From: Deinococcus apachensis DSM 19763
Lineage (GTDB): Bacteria > Deinococcota > Deinococci > Deinococcales > Deinococcaceae
NCBI RefSeq assembly: GCF_000381345.1
Contig: NZ_KB906410.1
Location: 55,313 to 119,312, forward strand
Direction: 5' to 3'
DNA length: 64,000 nt
Below the pieces are notes generated by a model that saw nothing but the letters and a program-made list of their open reading frames with translations, ran no database searches and had not been told where the DNA came from. The stretch's first letter is position 1. Every line of letters starts with the position of its first letter. This document shows positions 52,015 through 62,684 of the stretch, one piece after another. A program made the position numbers and the translations under genes.

Positions 52015-52182
52015 ACGAGAGGGCCAGACGGGATAGGCAGCCCGCACGGACGGCAGTCCTATCCAAGTCTGGCCCTTTGCTGGCGGGGGCCGGAGCAGGT
52101 GTCCTGCCCGAACTGACGGCCCCGCGCTCCCCACCTAAGTCTTCGGTGGGGCGGCTTACTCCCCCGGAGTGAATGCAGTCTG
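52015..52182 (-). promoter_or_regulatory. yybP-ykoY (Mn2+) riboswitch and expression hairpin upstream of terC
   Basis: On the minus strand the leader has GGGGAGTAAGCCGC (52151-52165), then GCCGTCAGTTCGGGCAGGAC and ACCTGCTCCGGCC. This closely follows the aptamer core of known members (GGGGAGUAGC, then a GUCGUCAAUUCG-type segment, a hairpin and CCGGC). Directly after comes a long hairpin: GGGCCAGAC with GTCTGGCCC and GGATAGG with CCTATCC (52021-52075), whose 5' arm overlaps the aptamer end. This aptamer class binds Mn2+ and usually controls TerC/YkoY exporters. Confidence 0.75.
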
Positions 52183-52265
52183 ACAAGCGGGTGGCCCGAT
52201 CCTCTGTGATCCAGGCAACAGCGCGCCCCGGAGACTAACCTTTGCTCAACCCCCCAGTGAGAACC

Positions 52266-52574
52266 TCAGCCCTCGCCGATCTGCCGCAGCCGCTCCACCC
52301 GCTCGGCGAGGTCATTCAGCCCCAGCCCCCGCAGGGCGCGGGCGCTGCGCTGGACTCCCGCCTCGTCCACCCGGTTCTCGTTCCATCCGGCGATCAGCAT
52401 GGCGCAGCCCTGGAGCGCCTCGCCCACCTGCTCCTTGTGGAACATGGCAGCCAGGTTGCCGGGCTGCTCGGGCTGGGTCTGCTGGGCCTGCGCCTGCACG
52501 TCGAGCACGACCTGCATAAAGACCTGATCGAGCCGGGCGCGGTCGTCGGGGGAAAGGGCCTTGTCCTGGGTCAT
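52266..52574 (-). CDS. Small helical protein of unknown function
   Basis: The 102-residue protein (start MTQDKALSPDDRARLDQVFM) is mostly helical and cytoplasmic, with a Gln-rich segment (QAQAQQTQPEQPG). No domain is recognised; it resembles conserved small proteins of the genus. A frame running upstream to 52817 is an overlap with the next gene. It lies 80 bases downstream of the delta-60 lipoprotein gene, with a terminator between. Confidence 0.65.
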   Translation of the reverse strand: MTQDKALSPDDRARLDQVFMQVVLDVQAQAQQTQPEQPGNLAAMFHKEQVGEALQGCAMLIAGWNENRVDEAGVQRSARALRGLGLNDLAERVERLRQIGEG

Positions 52575-52606
52575 GCGGGCCAGTCTAGAGGGATGGGCGG
52601 CAAAGA

Positions 52607-52633
52607 AAGAGAGGTCCTGGGGGAACCTCTCTT
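52607..52633 (-). terminator. Intrinsic terminator after the delta-60 repeat lipoprotein
   Basis: On the minus strand stem AAGAGAGGT with ACCTCTCTT and a 9-base loop is followed by TCTTTG. It lies 18 bases after the stop of the lipoprotein gene. Confidence 0.8.
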
Positions 52634-52650
52634 CCACGTATTTCTCTGGG

Positions 52651-54447
52651 TCAGGGGAACAGCCGCACGATGGTATTGAAGCCCACGACGATCTTGCCGC
52701 CCGGTTGTAGGAGGACGTTGCGATTGTCGTCCACGGTTGCAAAGCCCGCGTTGCCGAATGAAGTGTCCAGCAGGCCAGCGGAACTGAGCCGCAGCACCGT
52801 CTTGTCATAGATTCCACTGCGGTCCTTATCTCTATTACAACCGCCCACCACCACCTTCTGATCGGCCTGCACCGCGATGGAGGGAACGCTGGCTTGAAAA
52901 TCCGGCGGATTCAGCACATAGCCGTTGAAGGTGGAGTCTGACGAGCCGTCACCGCCCCGACGTTCGAATACGCAGTTGTCCAGGCTGCCCTTACCCGCAG
53001 CGAGCAACTTGCCATCGGCCTGCAATTCCAGGTCGGTCATCTGCAACACGGGGAAACGGTCATTGAGCCCCACGACCGAACCGTCGCCGTCAAACAAGGG
53101 GTCCGGGGCACCGTTTGGTTGGAACCGAACATAGACCCAATTGCGGTAGGGACCCGGATCGTACTGTTCGGCCACACCGCCCGCCACAATCTTGCCGTCT
53201 GGTTGCAGAATGAGTTGCTGGGCAACTGCGTTTGGGAAGCCAGGGAAGGTCGTGACGACGCGGCCACCACGGCCAAAGCCAGGGTCGAGCTGTCCACTGG
53301 GCAGCAACCGGACCACAGTGAAAGAGGCGACCGGACCTCCCGAGGGGTCGAAGCTGTAGCCAGGGAGGTCACGGGCACTACCCGCCACCACGATCCGCCC
53401 GTCCGGCTGCACTGCCAGCGTCCGGCTAACAGCGGGCAAATCATCCGTTTGCAGGATGCCGTCCTCGCTGAAGGTGGCGTCCGGCTCGCCGTTTGGCAGC
53501 AGGCGGATCAGGACCCCTGTAGGAGCGGGTTTGGGGTAGCTGCTCTTGCCCAGGCCCACGATCTTCCCGTCGGGCTGCACGGTGACGCGGATGGCCGTGT
53601 TTCCAGCTCCGACGTTTGAGGTGAAGCGTCCAGCGTTGCCGAAGCTGGTGTCCACACTTCCGTCCCGGTTGTACCGGGCGACAATGTAACCCGGCGCCAT
53701 CGGCGTCCCCTCCACAGTTCCCGTTCCAAAGACGACGATCTTGCCGTCCGGCTGCACCACGGTGTCCGCTACCGTGAACCCCGGGGTGATCCGGCGGAAG
53801 CTCGGGTCGAGTGTTCCGGCCGGACTTTGAGTTGGTGGCGTTCCCGCCTGGCAGTAGATCAGGGGCGCGGCCCAGTCGGCATGATCGGAACTCGTCCCGT
53901 CACCCGCGTCCGTCACCACCATCCGCAGTTCGCGCTGCCCATTGATGGGCACATCCGCCCGGCGGGTCGCGCTCGCCCCCGTCATCACGCCGCTGTCATA
54001 GGCCTTCTGGCCGTCCAGGAACACCTGGAAGACCACGCTGCCCCGGGAGCCCACCTCGTCGTCCACACCCACGTCGGCGGTGAAGCGGGTGCAGGTGTTG
54101 CCCCGCGCGTCCTTGAGGGCAAAACGGAGTTCGCTGTAGGCGTGGGCGCCGAAGCCCCGCGCATAGGTCTTGCCGTTCAGCGTGAGCGTCTTGCCGTCCC
54201 CCGGATACTGCTCGCCGTTGCTGTGGTCGAGTTCGATGGGACCCCAGCCGTTCGTCGCCGCCAAGATGGGTTCGAAGTACAGGTTGTTCGCGCCGGGATC
54301 GAGGCTGAGTGCAACAACACCGTCGGGAAGCGTCCCGGCCTCCTGCCCTGGGGGTGTGGTCATCTGGGGGGCAGGACTCTGGCTGCACGCGAAGAGCAGC
54401 AGGGCCGAGGTCAGACCGAGGACGAGCCGGGGAACGGACGCACGCAT
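52651..54447 (-). CDS. Lipoprotein with NPCBM domain and delta-60 repeats
   Basis: The 598-residue protein has a lipobox (VLGLTSALLLFACSQ; Cys at ~21). Residues ~50-200 are an NPCBM/NEW2 carbohydrate-binding domain (GWGPIELDHSNGEQYPGDGK, YARGFGAHAYSELRFAL, VFQVFLDGQKAYDSGVMTG). From ~215 to the end are seven or so delta-60 repeats of ~50 residues, each with D-x-SFGxxG and a QPDGKIVVxG strand, forming a beta-propeller or solenoid. It is probably an outer-surface polysaccharide-binding protein. The ribosome binding site is AGGAGG. Confidence 0.85.
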   Translation of the reverse strand: MRASVPRLVLGLTSALLLFACSQSPAPQMTTPPGQEAGTLPDGVVALSLDPGANNLYFEPILAATNGWGPIELDHSNGEQYPGDGKTLTLNGKTYARGFGAHAYSELRFALKDARGNTCTRFTADVGVDDEVGSRGSVVFQVFLDGQKAYDSGVMTGASATRRADVPINGQRELRMVVTDAGDGTSSDHADWAAPLIYCQAGTPPTQSPAGTLDPSFRRITPGFTVADTVVQPDGKIVVFGTGTVEGTPMAPGYIVARYNRDGSVDTSFGNAGRFTSNVGAGNTAIRVTVQPDGKIVGLGKSSYPKPAPTGVLIRLLPNGEPDATFSEDGILQTDDLPAVSRTLAVQPDGRIVVAGSARDLPGYSFDPSGGPVASFTVVRLLPSGQLDPGFGRGGRVVTTFPGFPNAVAQQLILQPDGKIVAGGVAEQYDPGPYRNWVYVRFQPNGAPDPLFDGDGSVVGLNDRFPVLQMTDLELQADGKLLAAGKGSLDNCVFERRGGDGSSDSTFNGYVLNPPDFQASVPSIAVQADQKVVVGGCNRDKDRSGIYDKTVLRLSSAGLLDTSFGNAGFATVDDNRNVLLQPGGKIVVGFNTIVRLFP

Positions 54448-54726
54448 ACTTCCTCCTGAACGTGAGGGTTCAGACGACGAAAAGTGAGTGGACGACTCAA
54501 AGTGACATTTCTCGCACCGACCAACCTGATCTGGGCCTCATCACTGGACCATTCTTTTCTCATATCCAGTCAATGAGGGGAGCGCTCTCCTCCTGGGCGT
54601 TCGGGAATGCCGGAGAGGCAGGCTCCTGCCCAGACACCCGCACAGACCTTTTCCGGCCCCTATGAACTCGTCCGTTATCTTGGGGCATCTTCACCGGAGC
54701 AGTCCCAGACACGAGGAGGCGCGGGC

Positions 54727-56460
54727 ATGAGGTACGAGCCGGGCAACAGGTTCTTCGACGAGATGTTCACGCCGGACGGGGCGGTGCGGCCCCACTACCA
54801 GGGCGTGCAGGGCTACATCGACCGCCAGGGCGTGGCCGAGTTCCAGCGGCGCCACCGCCTGCTCGACCTCGCGTTTCGCAACCAGGGCATCACCTTCACC
54901 GTGTACGGCGACGCGCAGGGCACCGAGCGGACCTTTCCCTTCGACCCGGTGCCGCGCATCATCCCGGCCGCCGAGTGGGCGCACCTGGAGGCGGGGCTGA
55001 CCCAGCGGGTGCGGGCGCTGAATGCCTTTCTGAACGACATCTATTGCGACGCGCAGATTCTGGGGGATGGGGTGATCCCCGCCGAACTCGTCTACACCTC
55101 AGCCCACTTCCGCCGTGAGGTTCATGGGCTCAAGGTGCCGCAGGGCCTCTACACCCACATCGTCGGCACCGACCTGATCCGGGACGAGAAGGGCGAGTAC
55201 CTCGTGCTGGAGGACAACCTCAGATCGCCCAGCGGCGTGTCGTACCTGCTCGCCAACCGCCAGGCGATGACACGCATCTACCCCGGCATGTTCGAGGGCC
55301 AGGGGGTGCGCCCGGTGGGGCACTACGCGACGGCGCTCCTCGCGCTGCTCCAGTCCATCAGCCCCCGCGAGAACGGCACGGTCGTGGTGCTGACCCCCGG
55401 GATGTACAACTCCGCGTACTTTGAACACGCCTACCTCGCCCAGCAGATGGGGGTGGAACTCGTTGAGGGCCGCGACCTCTTCGTGGACGGGGGCCGGGTG
55501 TGGATGCGGACGACGGGCGGACGGCAGCAGGTGGACGTGATCTACCGCCGCATCGACGACGACTTCCTCGACCCCCTCACCTTCCGGCCCGACTCGGCGC
55601 TGGGGGTGGCGGGGCTGGTCGAGGTGTATCGCCAGGGCCGGGTGGCGATTGCCAACGCCATCGGCACGGGCGTCGCGGACGATAAGGCGGTGTACGCCTA
55701 CGTGCCCGACATGATCCGCTACTACCTGAACGAGGCGCCGCTTCTGAACAACGTGCCCACTTACCTGGGCTGGAACGCCGACCATCTGGAACACATGCTC
55801 GCCCACGCCGACGAACTCGTCTTCAAAGCGGTCGGCGAGGCGGGCGGGTACGGGATGCTGCTCGGCCCCTACGCCACCCGCGAGGAGGTGGAGACGTACC
55901 TCGTCAAGGTGCGGGCCAATCCGCGCGAGTTCATCGCGCAGCCCGTCGTGGGCCTCAGCCGCCACCCCACCTTCTACCCGGACACCGGGCTGTTCGAGCC
56001 CGCGCACGTGGACCTGCGGCCCTACATCCTGTGCGGGCAGGAGGTCACCATCGTGCCGGGCGGTCTGACTCGGGTGGCGCTGCGGCGGGGCTCGCTCGTC
56101 GTGAACTCCAGCCAGGGCGGCGGCTCCAAGGACACCTGGGTCCTCGACCACGACGGCCCGGCCACACCCCGGGGGATGAGCCAGCTCTGGCACGGCGACT
56201 CGCAGGGACAGTCGCAGAGCCAGTACCAGGGCGGGCTGGGGTCGGCGCCGGGGGGGCAGAGCCAGTCTCAGGCGCAGACAGGGGGCGGCGCCCAGAGCCA
56301 GTCGCAGCGCTACGGGCAGTCGCAGGCCGACGCGGAGGACTGGGGTACGCCCCCCGAAGACACGCCCACACCGGAGGACGCACCCGGTCAGCATTCCTTC
56401 CAGCAGGAGCTGGAGAAGGGCGAGCTGGGCCAGGGCGGGCACGACGGGGAGGACCGCTGA
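54727..56460 (+). CDS. Circularly permuted ATP-grasp protein (DUF404/DUF407 type) with Gln/Ser-rich tail
   Basis: The 577-residue protein (start [20 protein letters not shown]) matches the amidoligase-like ATP-grasp family: [70 protein letters not shown] and [13 protein letters not shown]. Members are predicted to make short peptides or modify proteins. The last ~85 residues are an unusual low-complexity tail with repeated GQSQSQ-like units. It overlaps the alpha-E gene by one base. The frame from 54607 adds unconserved residues. Confidence 0.88.
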   Translation: MRYEPGNRFFDEMFTPDGAVRPHYQGVQGYIDRQGVAEFQRRHRLLDLAFRNQGITFTVYGDAQGTERTFPFDPVPRIIPAAEWAHLEAGLTQRVRALNAFLNDIYCDAQILGDGVIPAELVYTSAHFRREVHGLKVPQGLYTHIVGTDLIRDEKGEYLVLEDNLRSPSGVSYLLANRQAMTRIYPGMFEGQGVRPVGHYATALLALLQSISPRENGTVVVLTPGMYNSAYFEHAYLAQQMGVELVEGRDLFVDGGRVWMRTTGGRQQVDVIYRRIDDDFLDPLTFRPDSALGVAGLVEVYRQGRVAIANAIGTGVADDKAVYAYVPDMIRYYLNEAPLLNNVPTYLGWNADHLEHMLAHADELVFKAVGEAGGYGMLLGPYATREEVETYLVKVRANPREFIAQPVVGLSRHPTFYPDTGLFEPAHVDLRPYILCGQEVTIVPGGLTRVALRRGSLVVNSSQGGGSKDTWVLDHDGPATPRGMSQLWHGDSQGQSQSQYQGGLGSAPGGQSQSQAQTGGGAQSQSQRYGQSQADAEDWGTPPEDTPTPEDAPGQHSFQQELEKGELGQGGHDGEDR

Positions 56461-57413
56461 TGCTGCTGCTCTCGCGCCTGGCCGAGAACCTCTTCTGGAT
56501 CGGGCGGTACGTGGAACGCGCCGAGAACACCGCCCGCCTCCTGAACGTCAACTACTACACGTCGCTGGAAATTGGCGGACGCGCCCGTGAGTCCTGGCGC
56601 CCGCTGCTGGAGATGACGGGCGGCGAGGCGGAGCTGCGCGCGAAGTACGGGCGGGTGGACGCGCGCTCGATCAGCGCGTGGCTGGCCCTCGACCGCGACA
56701 ACCCGTCGAGCATTGCGTCGAGCGTCCAGCGCGCCCGCGAGAACGCCCGCGGCCTGCGCGACCGCATCCCCTCCGAGATGTGGGAGGCGATCAACCGCAC
56801 GTACCTCAACCTCTGCTTCCAGAATGAGGAGTTGCTCGACCGCGACGGCCTGTTCGAGTACTGCGCAGAGGCGCGCGACGCCTCGCAGTTCTTCTTCGGG
56901 ATCGCCTTCGCCACCCTCCCGCGCGACGAGGGCTGGTCCTTCATGCGGGCAGGGCAGATGCTGGAGCGCGGCGACAACATGCTGCGGGTATTGCAAAGCC
57001 GCTACCGCAATCTGGAGAGCGCCGACCTGACCGACCCCAAGCAGCGGGCCATTCAGGACCAGCGCTGGGTCAGCATCCTCAAGGGGGCCAGCGCCTACGA
57101 GGCTTACCGCAAGCGGGTCCAGACCGGCATTGATCCCCTCCGCATCGGCCAATTCCTGCTGCTGGACGAATTCTTTCCCCGCAGCGTTCGCTACAGCGCC
57201 GAGAACCTGCACGACGCCCTGACCCAGATCGAGCGCCACCACCCCGGCGCCCACCCCGAGGTGCTGCGGCTCTCGCGCTGGCTGGTCGCGCGGCTGCAAT
57301 ACGCCGGGGTCACGGACATCCTTCACGAGGACAACCCGGCGCTGGCGGAACTGCTGGGCGACTTCAACCGGGTGGGCGCGGCGATCAACGCGGCGTACTT
57401 CCAGCAGGAATGA
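56460..57413 (+). CDS. Alpha-E domain protein (DUF403)
   Basis: The 317-residue all-alpha protein begins LLLSRLAENLFWIGRYVERA, the family signature, with ENTARLLNVNYYTSL, SMxxAxENAR-like RENARGLRDRIPSEMWEAIN and MLRVLQSRYRNL. Its function is unknown; it nearly always accompanies the ATP-grasp and transglutaminase genes seen on either side. The ATG overlaps the ATP-grasp stop (TGATG). Confidence 0.92.
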   Translation: MLLLSRLAENLFWIGRYVERAENTARLLNVNYYTSLEIGGRARESWRPLLEMTGGEAELRAKYGRVDARSISAWLALDRDNPSSIASSVQRARENARGLRDRIPSEMWEAINRTYLNLCFQNEELLDRDGLFEYCAEARDASQFFFGIAFATLPRDEGWSFMRAGQMLERGDNMLRVLQSRYRNLESADLTDPKQRAIQDQRWVSILKGASAYEAYRKRVQTGIDPLRIGQFLLLDEFFPRSVRYSAENLHDALTQIERHHPGAHPEVLRLSRWLVARLQYAGVTDILHEDNPALAELLGDFNRVGAAINAAYFQQE

Positions 57414-57539
57414 GGGGGAGGGGCCAGAGGCCGGGGCGCCCACACTCCCCGGCCCTATCTGCACCGGGTCACCTTCTCGCCCGCCCGGCATGGCAGACTG
57501 CCCGGCGGGGCCAGCCTGGCCGCGTCATCTGAGGGCCAC

Positions 57540-58364
57540 ATGCGCTGCGAGATCCGACACACCACCGAGTACCGCTACCCGAAACCCGCCTGGGACTCCT
57601 TCAACGAGGTGCGGCTGCACCCGTCGAACGAGGCGCGGCAGACCGTGCGGTCCTTTCACCTGCACGTCGAGCCGGAGGCCGAGATCACGTCCCACAAGGA
57701 TTACTTCGGGGCGCTGGTGCATCACGTCCACGTGCATGAGGCCCACACGTTCCTGAAGATCACGGCGGAGGCCATCGTCGACACCCACCCGGTGCCCGAC
57801 CCGGCGCCCGTACCCTTGTCCGAGCTGCGCGGGGTGCGGGGACGGTACACGGAGTTCCTGGTGTCCAGCCCCCGAGTTCCGGCGGGCGAATGGCCGGAGC
57901 TGTTCGGGGTGCGGCGCCCCCTGCCCCACGAGGACCTGCCGGGCTTCCTGCTGGAGCTCACGGGCCACCTCCACCGCCGCTTCACCTACGCTGCGGGCGC
58001 CACGTCAGTGAGCACCCCGCTCGCCGAGTTCGCGCGCCACGGCCGGGGCGTCTGCCAGGACTTCACGCACGCGATGCTCGCCGTGGCCCGGCAGCTCGGC
58101 ATTCCCGCCCGCTATGTCAGCGGCTACCTGTACAGCAGCGGCGGGATGCTGGGCGCGGAGGCCACCCACGCCTGGGTCGAATGCTTCCTGCCGGGCACGG
58201 GCTGGCTGGGCTACGACCCCACCAACAACTGCCTCGCCCGAGAGCGGCACGTCAAGATCGGCCACGGGCGCGAGTACAGCGACGTGTCCCCCGTGCGCGG
58301 CACCTACTACGGCGGCGGGCGCGGCGAACTCGATGTGGATGTGCGAGTCTACGCCGAGCAGTGA
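57540..58364 (+). CDS. Transglutaminase-like protein with bacterial N-terminal domain
   Basis: The 274-residue protein has the transglut-N region (MRCEIRHTTEYRYPKPAWDS to ~85) and a transglutaminase/papain-like core. The catalytic residues are Cys in ARHGRGVCQDFTHAMLAVAR, His in EATHAWVECFLPG and Asp in GWLGYDPTNN. There is no signal peptide, so it is cytoplasmic, probably a peptidase or peptide ligase acting on the product of the cassette. It lies 127 bases after the alpha-E gene and overlaps the next gene. Confidence 0.92.
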   Translation: MRCEIRHTTEYRYPKPAWDSFNEVRLHPSNEARQTVRSFHLHVEPEAEITSHKDYFGALVHHVHVHEAHTFLKITAEAIVDTHPVPDPAPVPLSELRGVRGRYTEFLVSSPRVPAGEWPELFGVRRPLPHEDLPGFLLELTGHLHRRFTYAAGATSVSTPLAEFARHGRGVCQDFTHAMLAVARQLGIPARYVSGYLYSSGGMLGAEATHAWVECFLPGTGWLGYDPTNNCLARERHVKIGHGREYSDVSPVRGTYYGGGRGELDVDVRVYAEQ

Positions 58365-58843
58365 GGCGGGTACTGATCACCGGCATGTCGGGCGTAGGTA
58401 AATCCTCCGTCCTAGAGGAGTTGGCGCGGCGCGGCTTTCCCGCCATCGACACAGATTCGGACGAGTGGTGCGAGTGGATGATTGACCCGCAGACGGGCGA
58501 GCCGGACTGGATCTGGCGGGAGGACCGGATGCGGGACCTCCTGACCGGCCATCATGAGCCTGTCCTGTTCGTCAGCGGGTGCAAAAGCAACCAGGGGAAG
58601 TTCTACGACAGCTTTGAGGACGTCGTCCTGCTGAGCGCCCCGCTGGAAGTGATGCTTGATCGGATTGCCAGACGCACGAACAATCCGTACGGCAAGAGCG
58701 AGGAGGAACGGCGGCAGATTGTGGAGTACGTCCGCTTTGTCGAACCCCTCCTGCGGCGCGGGGCCACCCTGGAACTGGATACCTCCACCCTGACAGTGCC
58801 CGAGGTCGCGGATCGCCTGGTTGCCCTGGCCCGGCCAGGGTAG
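58361..58843 (+). CDS. P-loop kinase-like protein coupled to the ATP-grasp cassette
   Basis: The 160-residue protein begins VRRVLITGMSGVGKSSVLEE: a Walker A at residues ~7-14 (GMSGVGKSS). An adenylate/shikimate-kinase-like layout follows (AIDTDSDEWCEW substrate site, LFVSGCKSNQ, VVLLSAPLEVMLDRIARRTN as the lid, RFVEPLLRR). It probably phosphorylates a small molecule. The GTG start overlaps the transglutaminase stop (GTGA), so it is translated together with the cassette. Confidence 0.8.
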   Translation: MRRVLITGMSGVGKSSVLEELARRGFPAIDTDSDEWCEWMIDPQTGEPDWIWREDRMRDLLTGHHEPVLFVSGCKSNQGKFYDSFEDVVLLSAPLEVMLDRIARRTNNPYGKSEEERRQIVEYVRFVEPLLRRGATLELDTSTLTVPEVADRLVALARPG

Positions 58844-58863
58844 GCAGGCTGCGCCAGCAAGAA

Positions 58864-58895
58864 GGCCGGGGAGGTGGTGATGCGCCTCCCCGGCC
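58864..58895. terminator. Bidirectional hairpin between kinase and Yip1 genes
   Basis: A perfect 11-base stem GGCCGGGGAGG / CCTCCCCGGCC with a 10-base loop lies between two convergent genes. There is only a weak U-rich stretch on the minus side (TTCTTG). Confidence 0.7.
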
Positions 58896-58909
58896 CCTGT
58901 GGAGTTCAC

Positions 58910-59488
58910 TCAGCGCACGAACGGTGCGAGGATCAGCGCCAGCAGGAAGGCCTGGACCGCCCAGTTGGCAATGCCCGCGAGAATCAGCGTGACGCCGCCG
59001 CTTACGGTGTCGCGCAGGTTCATGCTGGACTGCACCGCCAGGAAACCGAAGAAGATCATCGCCACCGAGATCAGGAAGCCGACGATCCAGCCCAGGATCG
59101 GGATGATGCCCAGCACGGTCCCCAGGATGCTGAGGGGCACGAAGAACAGCGCGAAGGAGTACGCGACCTCGGGGTAGGTGCCGGTGCCGCGGAACAGGTA
59201 CTTGCCAATCAGGTACACCAATCCGGTAAAGACCGCAAACTGAACCGGGATCAGGATCAGGCGGGTGATGAACTGCCCGATCACGGTCACGTTGGCGTGG
59301 AACGGGGCGAAGATCGCGGCGATCACGGCGGACACCAGGGCGGCGACCAGCACGTACGTCAGCGCCTGCTGCGTCCCTCCCCGGCGCTCGAACAGCTCGA
59401 AGGTCGCGGGGCTGGGGCGGGAGAGGACCGCCACGCTCTGGCCGAACATGTCCGACAGCCGCGCCTGCAAAGGAGTGGGGGTGGTCAT
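58910..59488 (-). CDS. YIP1-family membrane protein
   Basis: The 192-residue protein (start [20 protein letters not shown]) has an N-terminal soluble part and five hydrophobic spans: [80 protein letters not shown] and [20 protein letters not shown]. This fits the bacterial Yip1 (PF04893) pattern. Its function is unknown. Confidence 0.85.
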   Translation of the reverse strand: MTTPTPLQARLSDMFGQSVAVLSRPSPATFELFERRGGTQQALTYVLVAALVSAVIAAIFAPFHANVTVIGQFITRLILIPVQFAVFTGLVYLIGKYLFRGTGTYPEVAYSFALFFVPLSILGTVLGIIPILGWIVGFLISVAMIFFGFLAVQSSMNLRDTVSGGVTLILAGIANWAVQAFLLALILAPFVR

Positions 59489-59709
59489 GCCCCAGAGTAC
59501 GGTGGAGGTTGGCCGAGTGTTCCCGGGGACAGGCAGAGGTAAAGCGTCACTAAAGGCAGTGGGGTTCTTCAACCACGCACGCGTCCAGAACCGGGTCGCC
59601 CCCTTCAGTTAAGGGAAAAATCGGGTTGGATTGCCACCTCCAGGGAACGGCCCGACCATTCCTCCCTGCCCGCACGGTTGCTTTCCCCTCCCCGTGAGAC
59701 AATCTGCCC

Positions 59710-60642
<933 letters not shown>

Positions 60643-60645
60643 AGC

Positions 60646-61152
60646 TCAGCTTCCAGCGCGAGAGGGGAAGCGGTGGCTGGAGCTGCCGCTTTCTCTTGCC
60701 CACGCCAGGTACGCCGCCTCCACGAACAGCCAGGTGTGGTGCATCCGCAACTCGCCGCGTGAATACAGACCCTCAACCTCCCGCCGGGTGAAGTAGCGGG
60801 CTTCCCGCACCTCCCCGGCGAAGTCCGGCAGCGGGGCGGGCACGCCCTCCTCCCCCAGCACCTCGGCGAGCCAGGCGAAGCGCTGGACCAGGGCGCCGTC
60901 GGGGAAGCGGCCCAGCAGCACGTCGAGGAGGCGCACGGGTCGCACCGTCAGCCCCGTTTCCTCGTACGCCTCGCGGACGGCGGCGTCCTGGGGATGCTCA
61001 CCTTCCTCCACGGCCCCGGCAGGGATGTGCCACAGGCCCGCGCTCCCCGGCTTCCCCTCACGCACGAGCAGAACCTCATCCCGGTCATTGAGAATGACGA
61101 CGCCCGCCGAGCGCAGCGGAACGGGGATATGAAAGGTCTCGTCGTACTGCAT
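60646..61152 (-). CDS. Nudix hydrolase
   Basis: The 168-residue protein (start MQYDETFHIPVPLRSAGVVI) has a Nudix box AGAVEEGEHPQDAAVREAYE then ETG. The preceding GSAGLWHIPAG is typical. No substrate-specific feature is recognised. It is the last gene of a mazG-yfiT-nudix operon and lies two bases after yfiT. Its stop is three bases from the end of the convergent era gene. Confidence 0.88.
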   Translation of the reverse strand: MQYDETFHIPVPLRSAGVVILNDRDEVLLVREGKPGSAGLWHIPAGAVEEGEHPQDAAVREAYEETGLTVRPVRLLDVLLGRFPDGALVQRFAWLAEVLGEEGVPAPLPDFAGEVREARYFTRREVEGLYSRGELRMHHTWLFVEAAYLAWARESGSSSHRFPSRAGS

Positions 61153-61154
61153 GG

Positions 61155-61663
<509 letters not shown>

Positions 61664-61667
<4 letters not shown>

Positions 61668-61993
61668 CGGCCCGCCTCCTTCCTTGTCCAGCGGTCCGCG
61701 TCCCGGGTCTCGATCTTCTCCATCATGCGCTCGAAACCGCGTTCCAGGTTCAGGCCGCGCTCGTTCGCCATGCAGATCATCACGAAGAGCAGGTCGGCGA
61801 GTTCCAGCTCCAAGTCCCCCGCGTCCTCACCGGGCTTGGGCGTCTTGCCGTTCCGGTGCGCGATGACCCGCGCGACTTCGCCCGTCTCCTCAGTCAGGCG
61901 GGCCAGCATCAGCAGCGGCGGGAAATACCCCTCCTCGAACTGGCCGATGTAGGCGTCCACACGCCGCCGGGCTTCCTCGAAGGTCAGACTCAT
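61664..61993 (-). CDS. MazG-like nucleotide pyrophosphohydrolase
   Basis: The 109-residue protein has the single-domain MazG motif: ARLTEETGEVARVIAHRNGK (EExxE) and LELELADLLFVMICMANERG (ExxD). Such enzymes cleave non-canonical or damaged dNTPs. It is first in the operon with yfiT and a Nudix gene; the three together look like a small detoxification set. Confidence 0.9.
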
Positions 61994-62051
61994 GCGCCCA
62001 GGGTAAGAGAAAACCAGCCGCGGGTGAGGCGGCTGGCGGGCGCTGGGCGGC

Positions 62052-62543
62052 TCAGCGGATGTAGAGGTACGTCTCCTGCACGTCCCGGTCAGCCACCGGG
62101 TAGGGCTCGATGTAAGTGGTGGTGACGGTGTTCCAGCGGCCGTTGTCGTAGGTGCCGCTCAGGACGAGGTCGGTCGCGGGCCGCACCCGGGTGAAGATGG
62201 CCCGGACGCGCTGGAGGCCCCTGGGTGCGGCCACGTTGTACGTCACGCCGTCCTGCGGGCGCGGGAAGACGGTCGTGCCCGCCGGGACGTAGGCGTTGCG
62301 GACCAGGGTGCTGGCATACCCGTTGGGCTGGAGCGCCACCAGGGTGACGTACCCGGCGGTGCGGGTGGTCAGCCGGAACCGGACCGGGTCGCCCACGAAG
62401 TAGGTGGCGCCCTCTCCCCGGTCGGGGCGGAGGTCGGCAATCAGATTGCTGCTGCCCCCCGCCAGGCCGAGGTTCGAGCGGACGGAGACGGTGCAGGAAC
62501 TCAGGCCCAGGGCCAGAGCGCCGAACAGAAGAGCTGTGCGCAT
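62052..62543 (-). CDS. DUF4384 domain lipoprotein
   Basis: The 163-residue protein has a lipobox ([15 protein letters not shown]). The DUF4384 domain is seen in [40 protein letters not shown] and the later strands. This domain is found in cell-surface proteins of several phyla and its role is unknown. It is probably anchored to the envelope, facing outwards. The ftsH gene is divergent, 141 bases away. Confidence 0.85.
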   Translation of the reverse strand: MRTALLFGALALGLSSCTVSVRSNLGLAGGSSNLIADLRPDRGEGATYFVGDPVRFRLTTRTAGYVTLVALQPNGYASTLVRNAYVPAGTTVFPRPQDGVTYNVAAPRGLQRVRAIFTRVRPATDLVLSGTYDNGRWNTVTTTYIEPYPVADRDVQETYLYIR

Positions 62544-62684
62544 AGGCTGAGCATAACCAGCGTGGCTGACGGGCGGCTGAGCGAAAGGGCAACACTCTCA
62601 CGCCAAAATACCGGCCCGCGGGGACTACCCCCGAAGGTCACGCAGCGCAGCGTTTGGCCCGCGGGCGGAGGCGTAGCATGGGGC

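Noticed and set aside
55099..56442. 447-codon minus-strand frame
   Set aside because: Antisense to the ATP-grasp gene. The real gene on the plus strand has clear family motifs and a coupled operon.
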